DNA of 64,000 nucleotides, from contig JAIXKJ010000001.1 in the NCBI GenBank assembly GCA_026928255.1, positions 310,001 to 374,000 on the forward strand. The letters run 5' to 3'. Positions 51,702-58,439 of this stretch are shown in pieces. Every line of letters starts with the position of its first letter. The stretch's first letter is position 1. Both the position numbers and the translations under genes were made by a program. This DNA comes from Anaerolineales bacterium. GTDB lineage: Bacteria > Chloroflexota > Anaerolineae > Anaerolineales > Villigracilaceae. Below the pieces are notes generated by a model. That model worked only from the letters and a program-made list of their open reading frames with translations. It made no database searches and had not been told where the DNA came from.

Positions 51702-51729
51702 TTGACATATTCCGCAGACTGTGTAAAAT
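51702..51729 (+). promoter_or_regulatory. Promoter of the lysine biosynthesis operon
   Basis: A perfect TTGACA (51702-51707), a 16-base spacer and TAAAAT (51724-51729). Transcription should start at about 51735-51738, at the ATG of the leader reading frame. Confidence 0.85.
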
Positions 51730-51737
51730 TGCGCCCA

Positions 51738-51857
51738 ATGTTCAGAGACCACGCAAGCATCTTGATGGAAGCCAAGTCAAAGCGCAAGCCCGATTCTGCA
51801 ACTTCGGTTGTCGGATTTGGGCTGTTTGCGGTTGAACAGGAAAATAAGATAAGATAA
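51738..51857 (+). CDS. Putative lysine-rich leader peptide (39 codons)
   Basis: The frame starts with ATG at or within 3 bases of the predicted transcription start, so it would be translated from a leaderless mRNA. It encodes a 39-residue peptide with Lys at codons 13, 15 and 17 and Arg at 16 (K-S-K-R-K), and Lys-Ile-Arg at its end. The lysine codons (51774-51788) end exactly where the first leader stem begins. It resembles the leader peptides of attenuated amino acid operons and not any known enzyme or LysW. Its translation is inferred, not shown. Confidence 0.6.
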   Translation: MFRDHASILMEAKSKRKPDSATSVVGFGLFAVEQENKIR

Positions 51858-51928
51858 TTGTATCGCGCCGTTGCGCGCTTCCTGTGTATATCCAAACGCC
51901 GTCCGACAAGGACGGCGTTTTTGTTTTA
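51788..51928 (+). promoter_or_regulatory. Attenuator: stem 1, antiterminator and intrinsic terminator of the lysine operon
   Basis: Stem 1 pairs 51788-51802 with 51807-51822 around a UUCG loop (inner CAAC/GTTG, outer GCCC/GGGC, one bulge and one mismatch). The terminator pairs AAACGCCGTCC (51894-51904) with GGACGGCGTTT (51910-51920), followed by TTGTTTT. Bases 51808-51816 (TTGTCGGAT), in the 3' arm of stem 1, can instead pair over 9 bases with GTCCGACAA (51901-51909) of the terminator. ACAGGAA (51836-51842) and TTCCTGT (51879-51885) can close an intervening helix. These are mutually exclusive antiterminator and terminator states. Confidence 0.7.
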
Positions 51929-51950
51929 ACTTTTTTTCTGAGGAGACCCT

Positions 51951-53333
51951 ATGCTTGAAATTTTGGACACCACGTTGCGCGAAGGCGAGCAAACCCCTTA
52001 CGTCAACTTTACGATTGACGAAAAAATTGAAATCGCCAAACGTTTGGACGCCGTCGGCGTGGAGATGATCGAGGCGGGCGACCCGTCTGTTTCGCCGAAC
52101 GTGGCGCGCGCCATCGAGCGCATCGCCGCCCTCGGACTGCGGGCGGAAATCGTCGCCCACAGCGCCGCCCTGCGTTCGGGCATCGAACGCGCCAAATCCT
52201 GCGGCGCGCAGCGCGTGGCGATTTTCTACGCCACCTCCAAAATTCACCTCGATTCAAAGTTGCACAAAACCGAAGAGCAAGCGCTGGAAATTATCCGCGA
52301 GCATGTGGCGTACGCAAAAAGTTTGGGTTTGAACGTGCGCTACACGCCCGAAGACGCGACGCGCACCGAGCTGGACTTTCTCGTGCGCGTTTGCAACGCG
52401 GCGATTGAAGCGGGCGCAGACCGCATCAGTTTCGCGGACACGCTCGGCATCATGCAGCCGCACCTGCTCGCCGAACGGATTGAAATTTTGCGCGCGCGTT
52501 TGCTGCCCTGCAAAATTGATTTGCACTGCCACGACGATTACGGCTTGGCGCTCGCCAACGCGATGGCGGGCGTCCGCGCGGGCGCCGATTGCGTGCATAC
52601 CACCGTCAACGGCATGGGCGAACGCAGCGGCATCCCCGATCTGGCGGAGACCGTCCTCGCTTTTCACAACCTCGAAGGCGTGGAGAAATACGACCTGCGT
52701 CCGCTGGTGGAATTGTCCAATTATTTGGAGCGCGTTTCGGGATTCTTCGTCGCGCCCAATAAACCGATCACCGGGCAGAACGCTTTCAGTCACAAAAGCG
52801 GCGTGCACACCAACGGCATTTTGAAAAATCCGCAGACCTACGAACCGTTTGACCCGTCCTTAGTGGGGCGCGAACGCAAAATCGTAATTGACAAATACAC
52901 CGGCAAATCGGCGGTGGCGGCGCGGCTGGACGAATACGGCATCGAGGTCAGCGCGGCGGAGTTAGAGGTCATCGTAACGCGCATCAAAAATTTGGGCGAC
53001 CAACGCAAACAACTTTTCGACGCCGACATTTTGGAAATTGCCGAGCAAGTTACCGGGCGTGAAATGGACGTCATCCCGCACGACATCAACGCGCTGATTA
53101 TGCTCGAAGTGGAGTCGCACGTTTACACGTCGGCGGTTGTGCGCCGCTTGCGGAGTTTTTCCAACGTAACCAGCGTTTACGAGGTGACCGGCGATTACGA
53201 CATCAGCGCTTTTGCCAACGCGGAAAACGTGGCGGCGTTGAACAATTTGATTGAAGAAATCCGCACCGTACAGGGAGTCAAACGCAGCGAGACGCGCATG
53301 GTGTTGAAGAAATATAACGGAGGGGGAAAGTGA
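51951..53333 (+). CDS. lysS: Homocitrate synthase with C-terminal RAM/Lrp-like domain
   Basis: The enzyme joins 2-oxoglutarate and acetyl-CoA in the first step of lysine synthesis via alpha-aminoadipate. The TIM barrel has LDTTLREGEQTPYVNF, RISFADTLGI, the metal motif DLHCHDDYGLALAN and NGMGERSGIPDL, then SHKSGVHTNGIL. From ~residue 380 a domain of ~75 residues (INALIMLEVESHVYTSAVV, VTSVYEVTGDYDISAF) resembles the ligand-binding RAM domain of Lrp/AsnC regulators, as also found in archaeal homocitrate synthases, where it may sense lysine. Citramalate or isopropylmalate synthase are alternatives, but the gene context favours homocitrate. Ribosome site GAGGAG. Confidence 0.87.
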   Translation: MLEILDTTLREGEQTPYVNFTIDEKIEIAKRLDAVGVEMIEAGDPSVSPNVARAIERIAALGLRAEIVAHSAALRSGIERAKSCGAQRVAIFYATSKIHLDSKLHKTEEQALEIIREHVAYAKSLGLNVRYTPEDATRTELDFLVRVCNAAIEAGADRISFADTLGIMQPHLLAERIEILRARLLPCKIDLHCHDDYGLALANAMAGVRAGADCVHTTVNGMGERSGIPDLAETVLAFHNLEGVEKYDLRPLVELSNYLERVSGFFVAPNKPITGQNAFSHKSGVHTNGILKNPQTYEPFDPSLVGRERKIVIDKYTGKSAVAARLDEYGIEVSAAELEVIVTRIKNLGDQRKQLFDADILEIAEQVTGREMDVIPHDINALIMLEVESHVYTSAVVRRLRSFSNVTSVYEVTGDYDISAFANAENVAALNNLIEEIRTVQGVKRSETRMVLKKYNGGGK

Positions 53334-53396
53334 GCGCTTGGCGGTTAGAAGTTGATAGCAGGTAGTTGACAGCGAATAGAAATAAAGGAGAAAAAC
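53334..53396 (+). repeat. Spacer with degenerate GTTGATAGC/GTTGACAGC repeats
   Basis: The gap between homocitrate synthase and the homoaconitase gene holds AGAAGTTGATAGC and GGTAGTTGACAGC in direct repeat, then AAAGGAG. It is another low-complexity intergenic repeat of the kind at 7406-7494. Confidence 0.5.
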
Positions 53397-54659
53397 ATGG
53401 GCACGTTAGTTGAAGAAATTTTTTCCCGCAGAGCGGGCAGACAGGTTCGGGCGGGCGAGATTTTGCTCTTGGACGTGGATTACATTATGAGCCACGACAA
53501 CACTACGCCGTTGGCGATTAAAGCCTTTCGCGCCATCGGCAAACCGATTCGCGACAAAAGCAAAATTGTTCTGCACCTCGATCACGCTTACCCCGCGCCG
53601 AACATTTTGGCGGCGGAGAATCACAAAAAAATCATCGAGTTCGTCAAAGAGCAGGAATTGCCCTACCTCTTTCAGCAGGGCGTCTGTCATCAGGTGATGA
53701 TTGAGGAAGGCTTCATCACGCCCGGCGCAATTGTCATTGGCGCGGACTCGCACTCAAACACCTACGGCGCGCTGGGCGCGTTCGGCGCGGGGCTTGGCTC
53801 GACGGAAGTCGGCGTGGCGTGGGTGACCGGCAAATGCTGGTTCAAAGTTCCCGAAACGATTCGCATCGAACTGCGCGGGCAGACTCAGCCAGGCGTCTAC
53901 GCCAAAGACGTGATGATTCACATTGCGGGCTTGCTCGGCATGGACGGCGCGACCTACCGCTCAGTGGAGTTCGGCGGCGAGTACATTGACAACTTGCCGA
54001 TGCACGAGCGCATCATCTTCCCGAATATGTCCACCGAAATTGGCGCGAAATGCGGGCTGATTGCCGCGGACGCGGAGACGCTGCGCTACCTCGCCGAAGA
54101 GACGCCGGCGCAAGGGACCTTTGAAACGCTGACTCCAATCAACCCGCGCTACGAGCGTGTCGTCGAGATTGATGTTTCAAACCTCAGCCCGCAAGTCGCC
54201 TGCCACCCCGACGTGGACAACGTCAAAAATTTGGAAGAGGTCGCGGGGCTGGAAGTCCATGAAGTTTATATCGGCACTTGCACCAACGCGCGTTACGAAG
54301 ATTTGGAAGTTGTGGCGAACATGCTCAAAGGGAAAAAAGTCAACCCGTTGACGCGCGTCATCGTTACCCCCGCCAGCGCGCGGATTTTGAAGAAAGCCAT
54401 GCAAACGGGAATCATCGAAATTTTGATGGACGCCGGCTGCACGGTAACTGGGACGGGCTGCGGCGCTTGCATCGGGCGGCATGGCGGAATCCTCGCGCCC
54501 GGCGAACGCGCCCTGACGACTATGAACCGCAACTTCGTCGGGCGCATGGGCAGTCCGCTTTCGGAGATTTATTTGGCGAGCCCCGCCACTGCCGCCGCCA
54601 CCGCGTTGACCGGGCGCATTTCCGACCCGCGCGAAGTGGCTGAACTGGCGGGCGGGTGA
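53397..54659 (+). CDS. lysT: Homoaconitase/isopropylmalate dehydratase large subunit
   Basis: This aconitase-family subunit binds a [4Fe-4S] cluster and isomerises homocitrate to homoisocitrate with the small subunit. Visible are IGADSHSNTYGALGAFGAGL, IGTCTNARYEDLEVVA with the first cluster Cys, TGTGCGACIGRHGG with the two others, and RNFVGRMGSPLSEIYLASP. Length 420 matches the bacterial/archaeal split-type enzymes used by LeuC and LysT. The operon with homocitrate synthase and LysX indicates the lysine route. Confidence 0.9.
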   Translation: MGTLVEEIFSRRAGRQVRAGEILLLDVDYIMSHDNTTPLAIKAFRAIGKPIRDKSKIVLHLDHAYPAPNILAAENHKKIIEFVKEQELPYLFQQGVCHQVMIEEGFITPGAIVIGADSHSNTYGALGAFGAGLGSTEVGVAWVTGKCWFKVPETIRIELRGQTQPGVYAKDVMIHIAGLLGMDGATYRSVEFGGEYIDNLPMHERIIFPNMSTEIGAKCGLIAADAETLRYLAEETPAQGTFETLTPINPRYERVVEIDVSNLSPQVACHPDVDNVKNLEEVAGLEVHEVYIGTCTNARYEDLEVVANMLKGKKVNPLTRVIVTPASARILKKAMQTGIIEILMDAGCTVTGTGCGACIGRHGGILAPGERALTTMNRNFVGRMGSPLSEIYLASPATAAATALTGRISDPREVAELAGG

Positions 54660-54671
54660 TTACTTAAGAAA

Positions 54672-54733
54672 ACCGGAGATGAACGGAGATGAACGGAGAT
54701 AAATTTTTTATCAGTGTTTATCTCTGGTGAATT
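54672..54733. repeat. GGAGATGAACGGAGAT repeat, copy A
   Basis: Direct repeats of ggagatgaac and an inverted arm (GTTTATCTCTGG) form an imperfect palindrome in the gap between the homoaconitase subunit genes. It is the same element as the three copies at 56240-56505. Confidence 0.75.
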
Positions 54734-54746
54734 AAAGGAGAAAAAT

Positions 54747-55244
54747 ATGTCAAAAGCTTGGACGTTTGGAGAAAATATGAACACCGACGAGATTATCCCT
54801 GGTCGGCACAACATCACCACCGACCCCGTCGAGTTGGCGAAAAAAGTTTTTTGCGAGGTCAAACCCGAATTCGCCGAGTCCGTGCGGGCGGGCGACGTGG
54901 TCGTCGGCGGGCGCAACTTCGGCTGCGGTTCGTCGCGCGAACACGCGCCCATCGCCATCAAAGGCTCGCAAGTGCAATGCGTAATCGCCGCGTCCTTTGC
55001 GCGCATCTTCTTCCGCAACGCCATCAACATCGGCTTGCCAATTTTGGAATGCCCCGAAGCGGCGGCGGACATCCGCGAGGGCGACGATGTGGAAGTGGAT
55101 TTGTCGAGCGGCGCGATCTTCAACCGCAGCACGGGCAACCGCTTCCAAGCCCAAGCCCTGCCCGATTTCGTTTTGAAAATCGCCGAGGTGGGCGGCATCG
55201 TGCAATTTTTGAAAACGCATGACATCGAGGAATTGACGGCATGA
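54747..55244 (+). CDS. lysU: Homoaconitase/isopropylmalate dehydratase small subunit
   Basis: The 165-residue swivel domain carries TFGENMNTDEIIPGRHN and the substrate-binding loop FGCGSSREHAPIAIKGS with Arg and Glu-His typical of LeuD/LysU proteins, followed by SFARIFFRNAINIGLP. AAAGGAG precedes the ATG at 54747; a frame start at 54714 is less likely. The stop overlaps the homoisocitrate dehydrogenase start by 4 bases. Confidence 0.92.
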   Translation: MSKAWTFGENMNTDEIIPGRHNITTDPVELAKKVFCEVKPEFAESVRAGDVVVGGRNFGCGSSREHAPIAIKGSQVQCVIAASFARIFFRNAINIGLPILECPEAAADIREGDDVEVDLSSGAIFNRSTGNRFQAQALPDFVLKIAEVGGIVQFLKTHDIEELTA

Positions 55245-56239
55245 CCTATCGCGTCTGCCTGTTGCCCGGCGACGGCATCGGACCTGAAGTGGTCGCCAGC
55301 GCGCGCAAAGTTTTGCAAGCGCTGCCGCTGACGTGGGACTTCGTCGAATGCAGAATCGGCTATGACGAATATCGGCGCGGAGGGACGCCGCTGCCTGAGT
55401 CCACGCTGCAAGCCGTGCGCTCCGCCGACGCGGCGCTTTTCGGCGCGGTAACTACGCCGCCCAACATCCCCGATTACTTTTCGCCCGTCGTGCGTATGCG
55501 CCAAACGCTCGACCTGTACGCCAACCTGCGCCCGATTCGTTCGATCGCGCATCCGTCCTCGCGCCCCAACGTGGACATGCTCATCGTGCGCGAAAACACG
55601 GAAGGCTTGTACGCTGGCGTCGAGCGCGTGGAAGAGGGCGGCGACCGGGCGATTACCGAGCGCGTCATCACCCGTCGAGGTTCGCAACGCGTCGCGCGTA
55701 AAGCCTTTGAACTTGCCCGCCAGCGCGGACGCAAATCGTTGCACGTCGTGCACAAAGCCAACGTGCTGCGCGAAACCTGCGGACTGTTCCGCCGCGTCGC
55801 CTTAGAGGTTGCGGAGGAGTATCCCGACGTCGAGTTGAAAGAAATGCTGGTGGACGCCTGCGCGATGGAACTCGTCCGCGCGCCAGAGCAATTTGAAGTC
55901 ATCGTAACCACCAACCTGTTCGGCGACATTTTGAGCGACGAAGCCTGCATGTTCGTCGGCGGGCTGGGCGTGGCGGCGTCCGCTAATTTGGGCGCGGAGG
56001 CGGCAGTCTTTGAGCCCGTTCATGGAAGCGCGCCGCCTTTGGTCGGGACGGGCAAAGCCAACCCCGTGGCGACTCTGCTTGCTGCGGCGTTGATGTTGGA
56101 ACATCTCGGCGAGGACGAGTCCGCGCGGCGCGTGCAAAGCGCGGTGGAAGCCTGCATTGCCGCGGGGCAAGTTACGCCCGACTTGGGCGGCGCGCTGTCC
56201 ACGCGCGAAACGACGCGCGCGGTGATTGCGCGGTTATGA
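55241..56239 (+). CDS. Homoisocitrate dehydrogenase (isocitrate/isopropylmalate dehydrogenase family)
   Basis: It oxidises and decarboxylates homoisocitrate to 2-oxoadipate. The 332-residue protein has LLPGDGIGPEVVASARKVL, the phase-1 region RMRQTLDLYANLRPI, the substrate motif VRENTEGLYAGVE (typical of isocitrate and homoisocitrate enzymes), VVHKANVLRETCGLF with catalytic Lys, NLFGDILSDEACMFVGGLG with catalytic Asp, and EPVHGSAPPLVGTGKANP. The start ATGA overlaps the homoaconitase small-subunit stop. Family is certain; homoisocitrate specificity is from the operon. Confidence 0.9.
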   Translation: MTYRVCLLPGDGIGPEVVASARKVLQALPLTWDFVECRIGYDEYRRGGTPLPESTLQAVRSADAALFGAVTTPPNIPDYFSPVVRMRQTLDLYANLRPIRSIAHPSSRPNVDMLIVRENTEGLYAGVERVEEGGDRAITERVITRRGSQRVARKAFELARQRGRKSLHVVHKANVLRETCGLFRRVALEVAEEYPDVELKEMLVDACAMELVRAPEQFEVIVTTNLFGDILSDEACMFVGGLGVAASANLGAEAAVFEPVHGSAPPLVGTGKANPVATLLAAALMLEHLGEDESARRVQSAVEACIAAGQVTPDLGGALSTRETTRAVIARL

Positions 56240-56515
56240 CCAGAGAGGAACCGGAGATAAACAGGATGAACGGAGATGAATCTTTATCAGCGTTCATCCG
56301 TGTTCATCTGTGGTGGATGAAGAACTTGAGAAATAACCGGAGATAAACAGGATGAACGGAGATAATTTTTTATCAGTGTTTATCCGTGTTCATCTGTGGT
56401 GAATAAAAGATTTGAGAAATAACCGCAGATAAACGGAGATGAACAGAGATGATTTTTTTATCCCCGTTCATCTCTGGCGCATGGAAGGTTTGAGAGATAA
56501 CCACATATAAAAAGG
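56240..56515. repeat. Three tandem copies of an imperfect palindromic repeat (~85 bp each)
   Basis: The 286-base gap before lysX is filled by copies B (~56240-56325), C (~56333-56412) and D (~56416-56505). Each contains ACCGGAGATAAAC, GGATGAACGGAGAT, a T-rich centre and GTTCATCTGTGG in inverse orientation. Copy D is the most diverged. Only CACATATAAAAAGGAG at the end serves lysX. There is no gene in this stretch. Confidence 0.85.
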
Positions 56516-56525
56516 AGAAAACCTT

Positions 56526-57398
56526 ATGTTGAAAATTGGCTTTTTGTACACCCGCCTGCGCGCGGAAGAAAAATACTTGCTCGAAGAACTCGACCAACGC
56601 CCGAACGTCGAAATCGTGCGCGTCAAAGACGATGGGCGCTTCTTCGACATCAGCGCCATCCCCGAAAAAGTGGACGTCTTGTTCGAGCGCTCGATCTCTT
56701 ATTCGCGCGGCTTATACATCTCAAAAATTTACGAAGCCAACGGCATCCCCGTCGTCAACGCGCCGCAGGTGGCGGAACGCTGCGGCGACAAATACGTTAC
56801 CAGTCAAATTCTGGCGCAGAACGGCATCCCGACTCCGCGCGTGCTGATGGCGTTCGACGAAGAGTCCGCGCTGGCGGCGGTGGAGGCGCTGGGCTACCCC
56901 GCCGTGTTGAAACCCGTCGTCGGCTCGTGGGGGCGTCTGCTGGCGAAAGTGGACAGCCGCGAAATGGCGGAGGCGGTCATCGAGCACAAAGCCACGCTCG
57001 GCGTGCAACATCAGGTTTTTTATGTGCAGGAATATGTCAACAAACCGGGGCGCGATATCCGCGCTTTTGTGGCGGGCGACGAACCCATTGCCGCGATTTA
57101 TCGCACATCCGAAAATTGGATTACCAACACCGCGCGCGGCGGACTCGCTTCAAACTGCCCGCTGACCCCGGAATTGAGCGAACTCTGTCGGCGCACGGCG
57201 CGCGCGCTCGGCGGCGGTCTGCTGGCGATTGACGTGTTCGAGAGCGCAAACGGGCTGACCGTTAACGAAGTCAATCACACGATGGAATTCCGCAACAGCA
57301 TCACGACGACGGGAGTCAACATCCCCGCGTTGATGATAGATTATGTGTTGAGCGCCGCCCGCGAAGGGACTGCGGAATTGCTCGCCGAAGCGGCGTGA
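56526..57398 (+). CDS. lysX: LysX, alpha-aminoadipate-LysW ligase (ATP-grasp)
   Basis: LysX attaches 2-aminoadipate to the carrier protein LysW, protecting its amino group for lysine synthesis. The 290-residue ATP-grasp protein has [72 protein letters not shown] and the metal-binding [11 protein letters not shown], which is the pattern of LysX/ArgX and not of RimK alone. LysW and the later genes lysZ, lysY, lysJ and lysK are not in the window. AAAAGGAG is the ribosome site. Confidence 0.92.
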   Translation: MLKIGFLYTRLRAEEKYLLEELDQRPNVEIVRVKDDGRFFDISAIPEKVDVLFERSISYSRGLYISKIYEANGIPVVNAPQVAERCGDKYVTSQILAQNGIPTPRVLMAFDEESALAAVEALGYPAVLKPVVGSWGRLLAKVDSREMAEAVIEHKATLGVQHQVFYVQEYVNKPGRDIRAFVAGDEPIAAIYRTSENWITNTARGGLASNCPLTPELSELCRRTARALGGGLLAIDVFESANGLTVNEVNHTMEFRNSITTTGVNIPALMIDYVLSAAREGTAELLAEAA

Positions 57399-57399
57399 T

Positions 57400-57681
57400 C
57401 TACTTTCGGCGGCGACGGCGTTTTCCGCTAATCAAGCCGACAACCCAAATGAAGACGACCGCGCCGCCGATAGAAACCAGCAGGCTGTACAAATTCAACC
57501 CCGTTACGCTGGGCTTGTCGAAAAGAAATTCCATCAAAAAGCCGCCGATGAACGCGCCGGCAATGCCGCTGACGATGTTGGCGAGCGCGCCCATCTGCCG
57601 ATTTTTGCCGGTGATGATGCTGGCAATCCATCCCGCCAACGCGCCGAAAAGAATCCATAAGAAAAGGTCGAACAGGTTCAT
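57400..57681 (-). CDS. GlsB/YeaQ/YmgE-family membrane protein
   Basis: The 93-residue protein has three helices with WILFGALAGWIASIITGKN, ANIVSGIAGAFIGGFLMEF and a final helix before a stretch of arginines and lysines (GKRRRRRK). The GxxAGWIAS start and the NIVxGIxGAxIGG segment are the signature of transglycosylase-associated (GlsB/YeaQ) proteins, often induced by stress. It converges with lysX, one base apart, without a visible terminator. Function in this organism unknown. Confidence 0.9.
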   Translation of the reverse strand: MNLFDLFLWILFGALAGWIASIITGKNRQMGALANIVSGIAGAFIGGFLMEFLFDKPSVTGLNLYSLLVSIGGAVVFIWVVGLISGKRRRRRK

Positions 57682-57833
57682 AAAAATCTCCGATTGTTGA
57701 AGTGATTGTTCATATAGTAGGCGCGATTATACCGCCGCTTTTGGGGATGAGAAAACGCGCCAAATTGCGGACTTATATCACAAGACTCCTTTCGCGGTTT
57801 CATGTACAATTCAGCGGCTTACGAAAGGATTCT

Positions 57834-58349
57834 ATGATTCGAAAAATTACCGTCTTTCTGTTCTTGCTGGGAATGTTGATTCCCGCGTCGTTTGTCTTTG
57901 CTCGACAAAGCGAAGGCAACTTTGAATATCTTGCAATCGAGGGTCCGGGCATTACCGGCGAAATTGACGCGACCGACCCCGCGCTGACGCAAGATTTTTA
58001 CGTCTTTGCCGACTTTACGCAAGGCGCAATTCCCGCGCCCGCCAACCCCGGACAAGGTTACGATGTCGTGCGCCTTTATGTGGATAAGGTTGACGAGAAA
58101 ATTACCGAACGCCCCTACGACGAGTTGACGTATTACCCCTACACGGGATACGTCTTTTACAACGGACTCGCGGAAGGCTTTTCCGAGTATGACGCGAAAT
58201 GGTACGTCGCCAACCCCGCGGCGGAAAAACCTTTCCGCAAAATGCTTGCTCAGCGAGCCTTAATAACGTGGATTCCCTTTGCGGGTTTGGTCGTTATTTT
58301 AGTCGCGTTTGCCATCGGTTATTATAAAAAGCCTAAAAACGCGGAATAA
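57834..58349 (+). CDS. Secreted, membrane-anchored protein of unknown function
   Basis: An N-terminal signal sequence (KITVFLFLLGMLIPASFVFA, cut after about residue 21) leads a beta-rich domain of ~110 residues with ITGEIDATDPALTQDFYVFA, GYDVVRLYVDKVDEK and PYTGYVFYNGLAEGFSEYD. A C-terminal helix (~145-165) and a basic tail would hold it on the outer face. I chose ATG 57834 with GAAAGGA upstream; TACAAT at 57804-57809 may be the -10 box. It is not recognised and has its own terminator. Confidence 0.75.
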   Translation: MIRKITVFLFLLGMLIPASFVFARQSEGNFEYLAIEGPGITGEIDATDPALTQDFYVFADFTQGAIPAPANPGQGYDVVRLYVDKVDEKITERPYDELTYYPYTGYVFYNGLAEGFSEYDAKWYVANPAAEKPFRKMLAQRALITWIPFAGLVVILVAFAIGYYKKPKNAE

Positions 58350-58384
58350 GATTTATCTTGTCGGTTGAAAGATAAGCGTCAAAT

Positions 58385-58416
58385 AAAAAACGCCGTAGAA
58401 AATTACGGCGTTTTTT
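58385..58416. terminator. Bidirectional intrinsic terminator
   Basis: CGCCGTA (58391-58397) and TACGGCG (58404-58410), extended by A6 and T6, lie between two convergent genes. Confidence 0.9.
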
Positions 58417-58439
58417 ATTTTTGCGTTTTATACGAAGAT

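Noticed and set aside
51738..51857. LysW carrier protein in the lysine leader frame
   Set aside because: LysW is ~54 residues with zinc-binding cysteines and an acidic Glu-Asp-Trp-Gly-Glu end; this 39-residue frame has no cysteine and no such end.
51731..51930. Lysine riboswitch or T-box in the leader of the lysine operon
   Set aside because: The conserved L-box core and the T-box AGGGUGGNACCGCG sequence are not present; the leader peptide layout explains the region better.
56240..56515. Repeats before lysX as a CRISPR array
   Set aside because: Unit length is about 85 bases, the copies are imperfect palindromes without regular spacers, and no cas genes are present.
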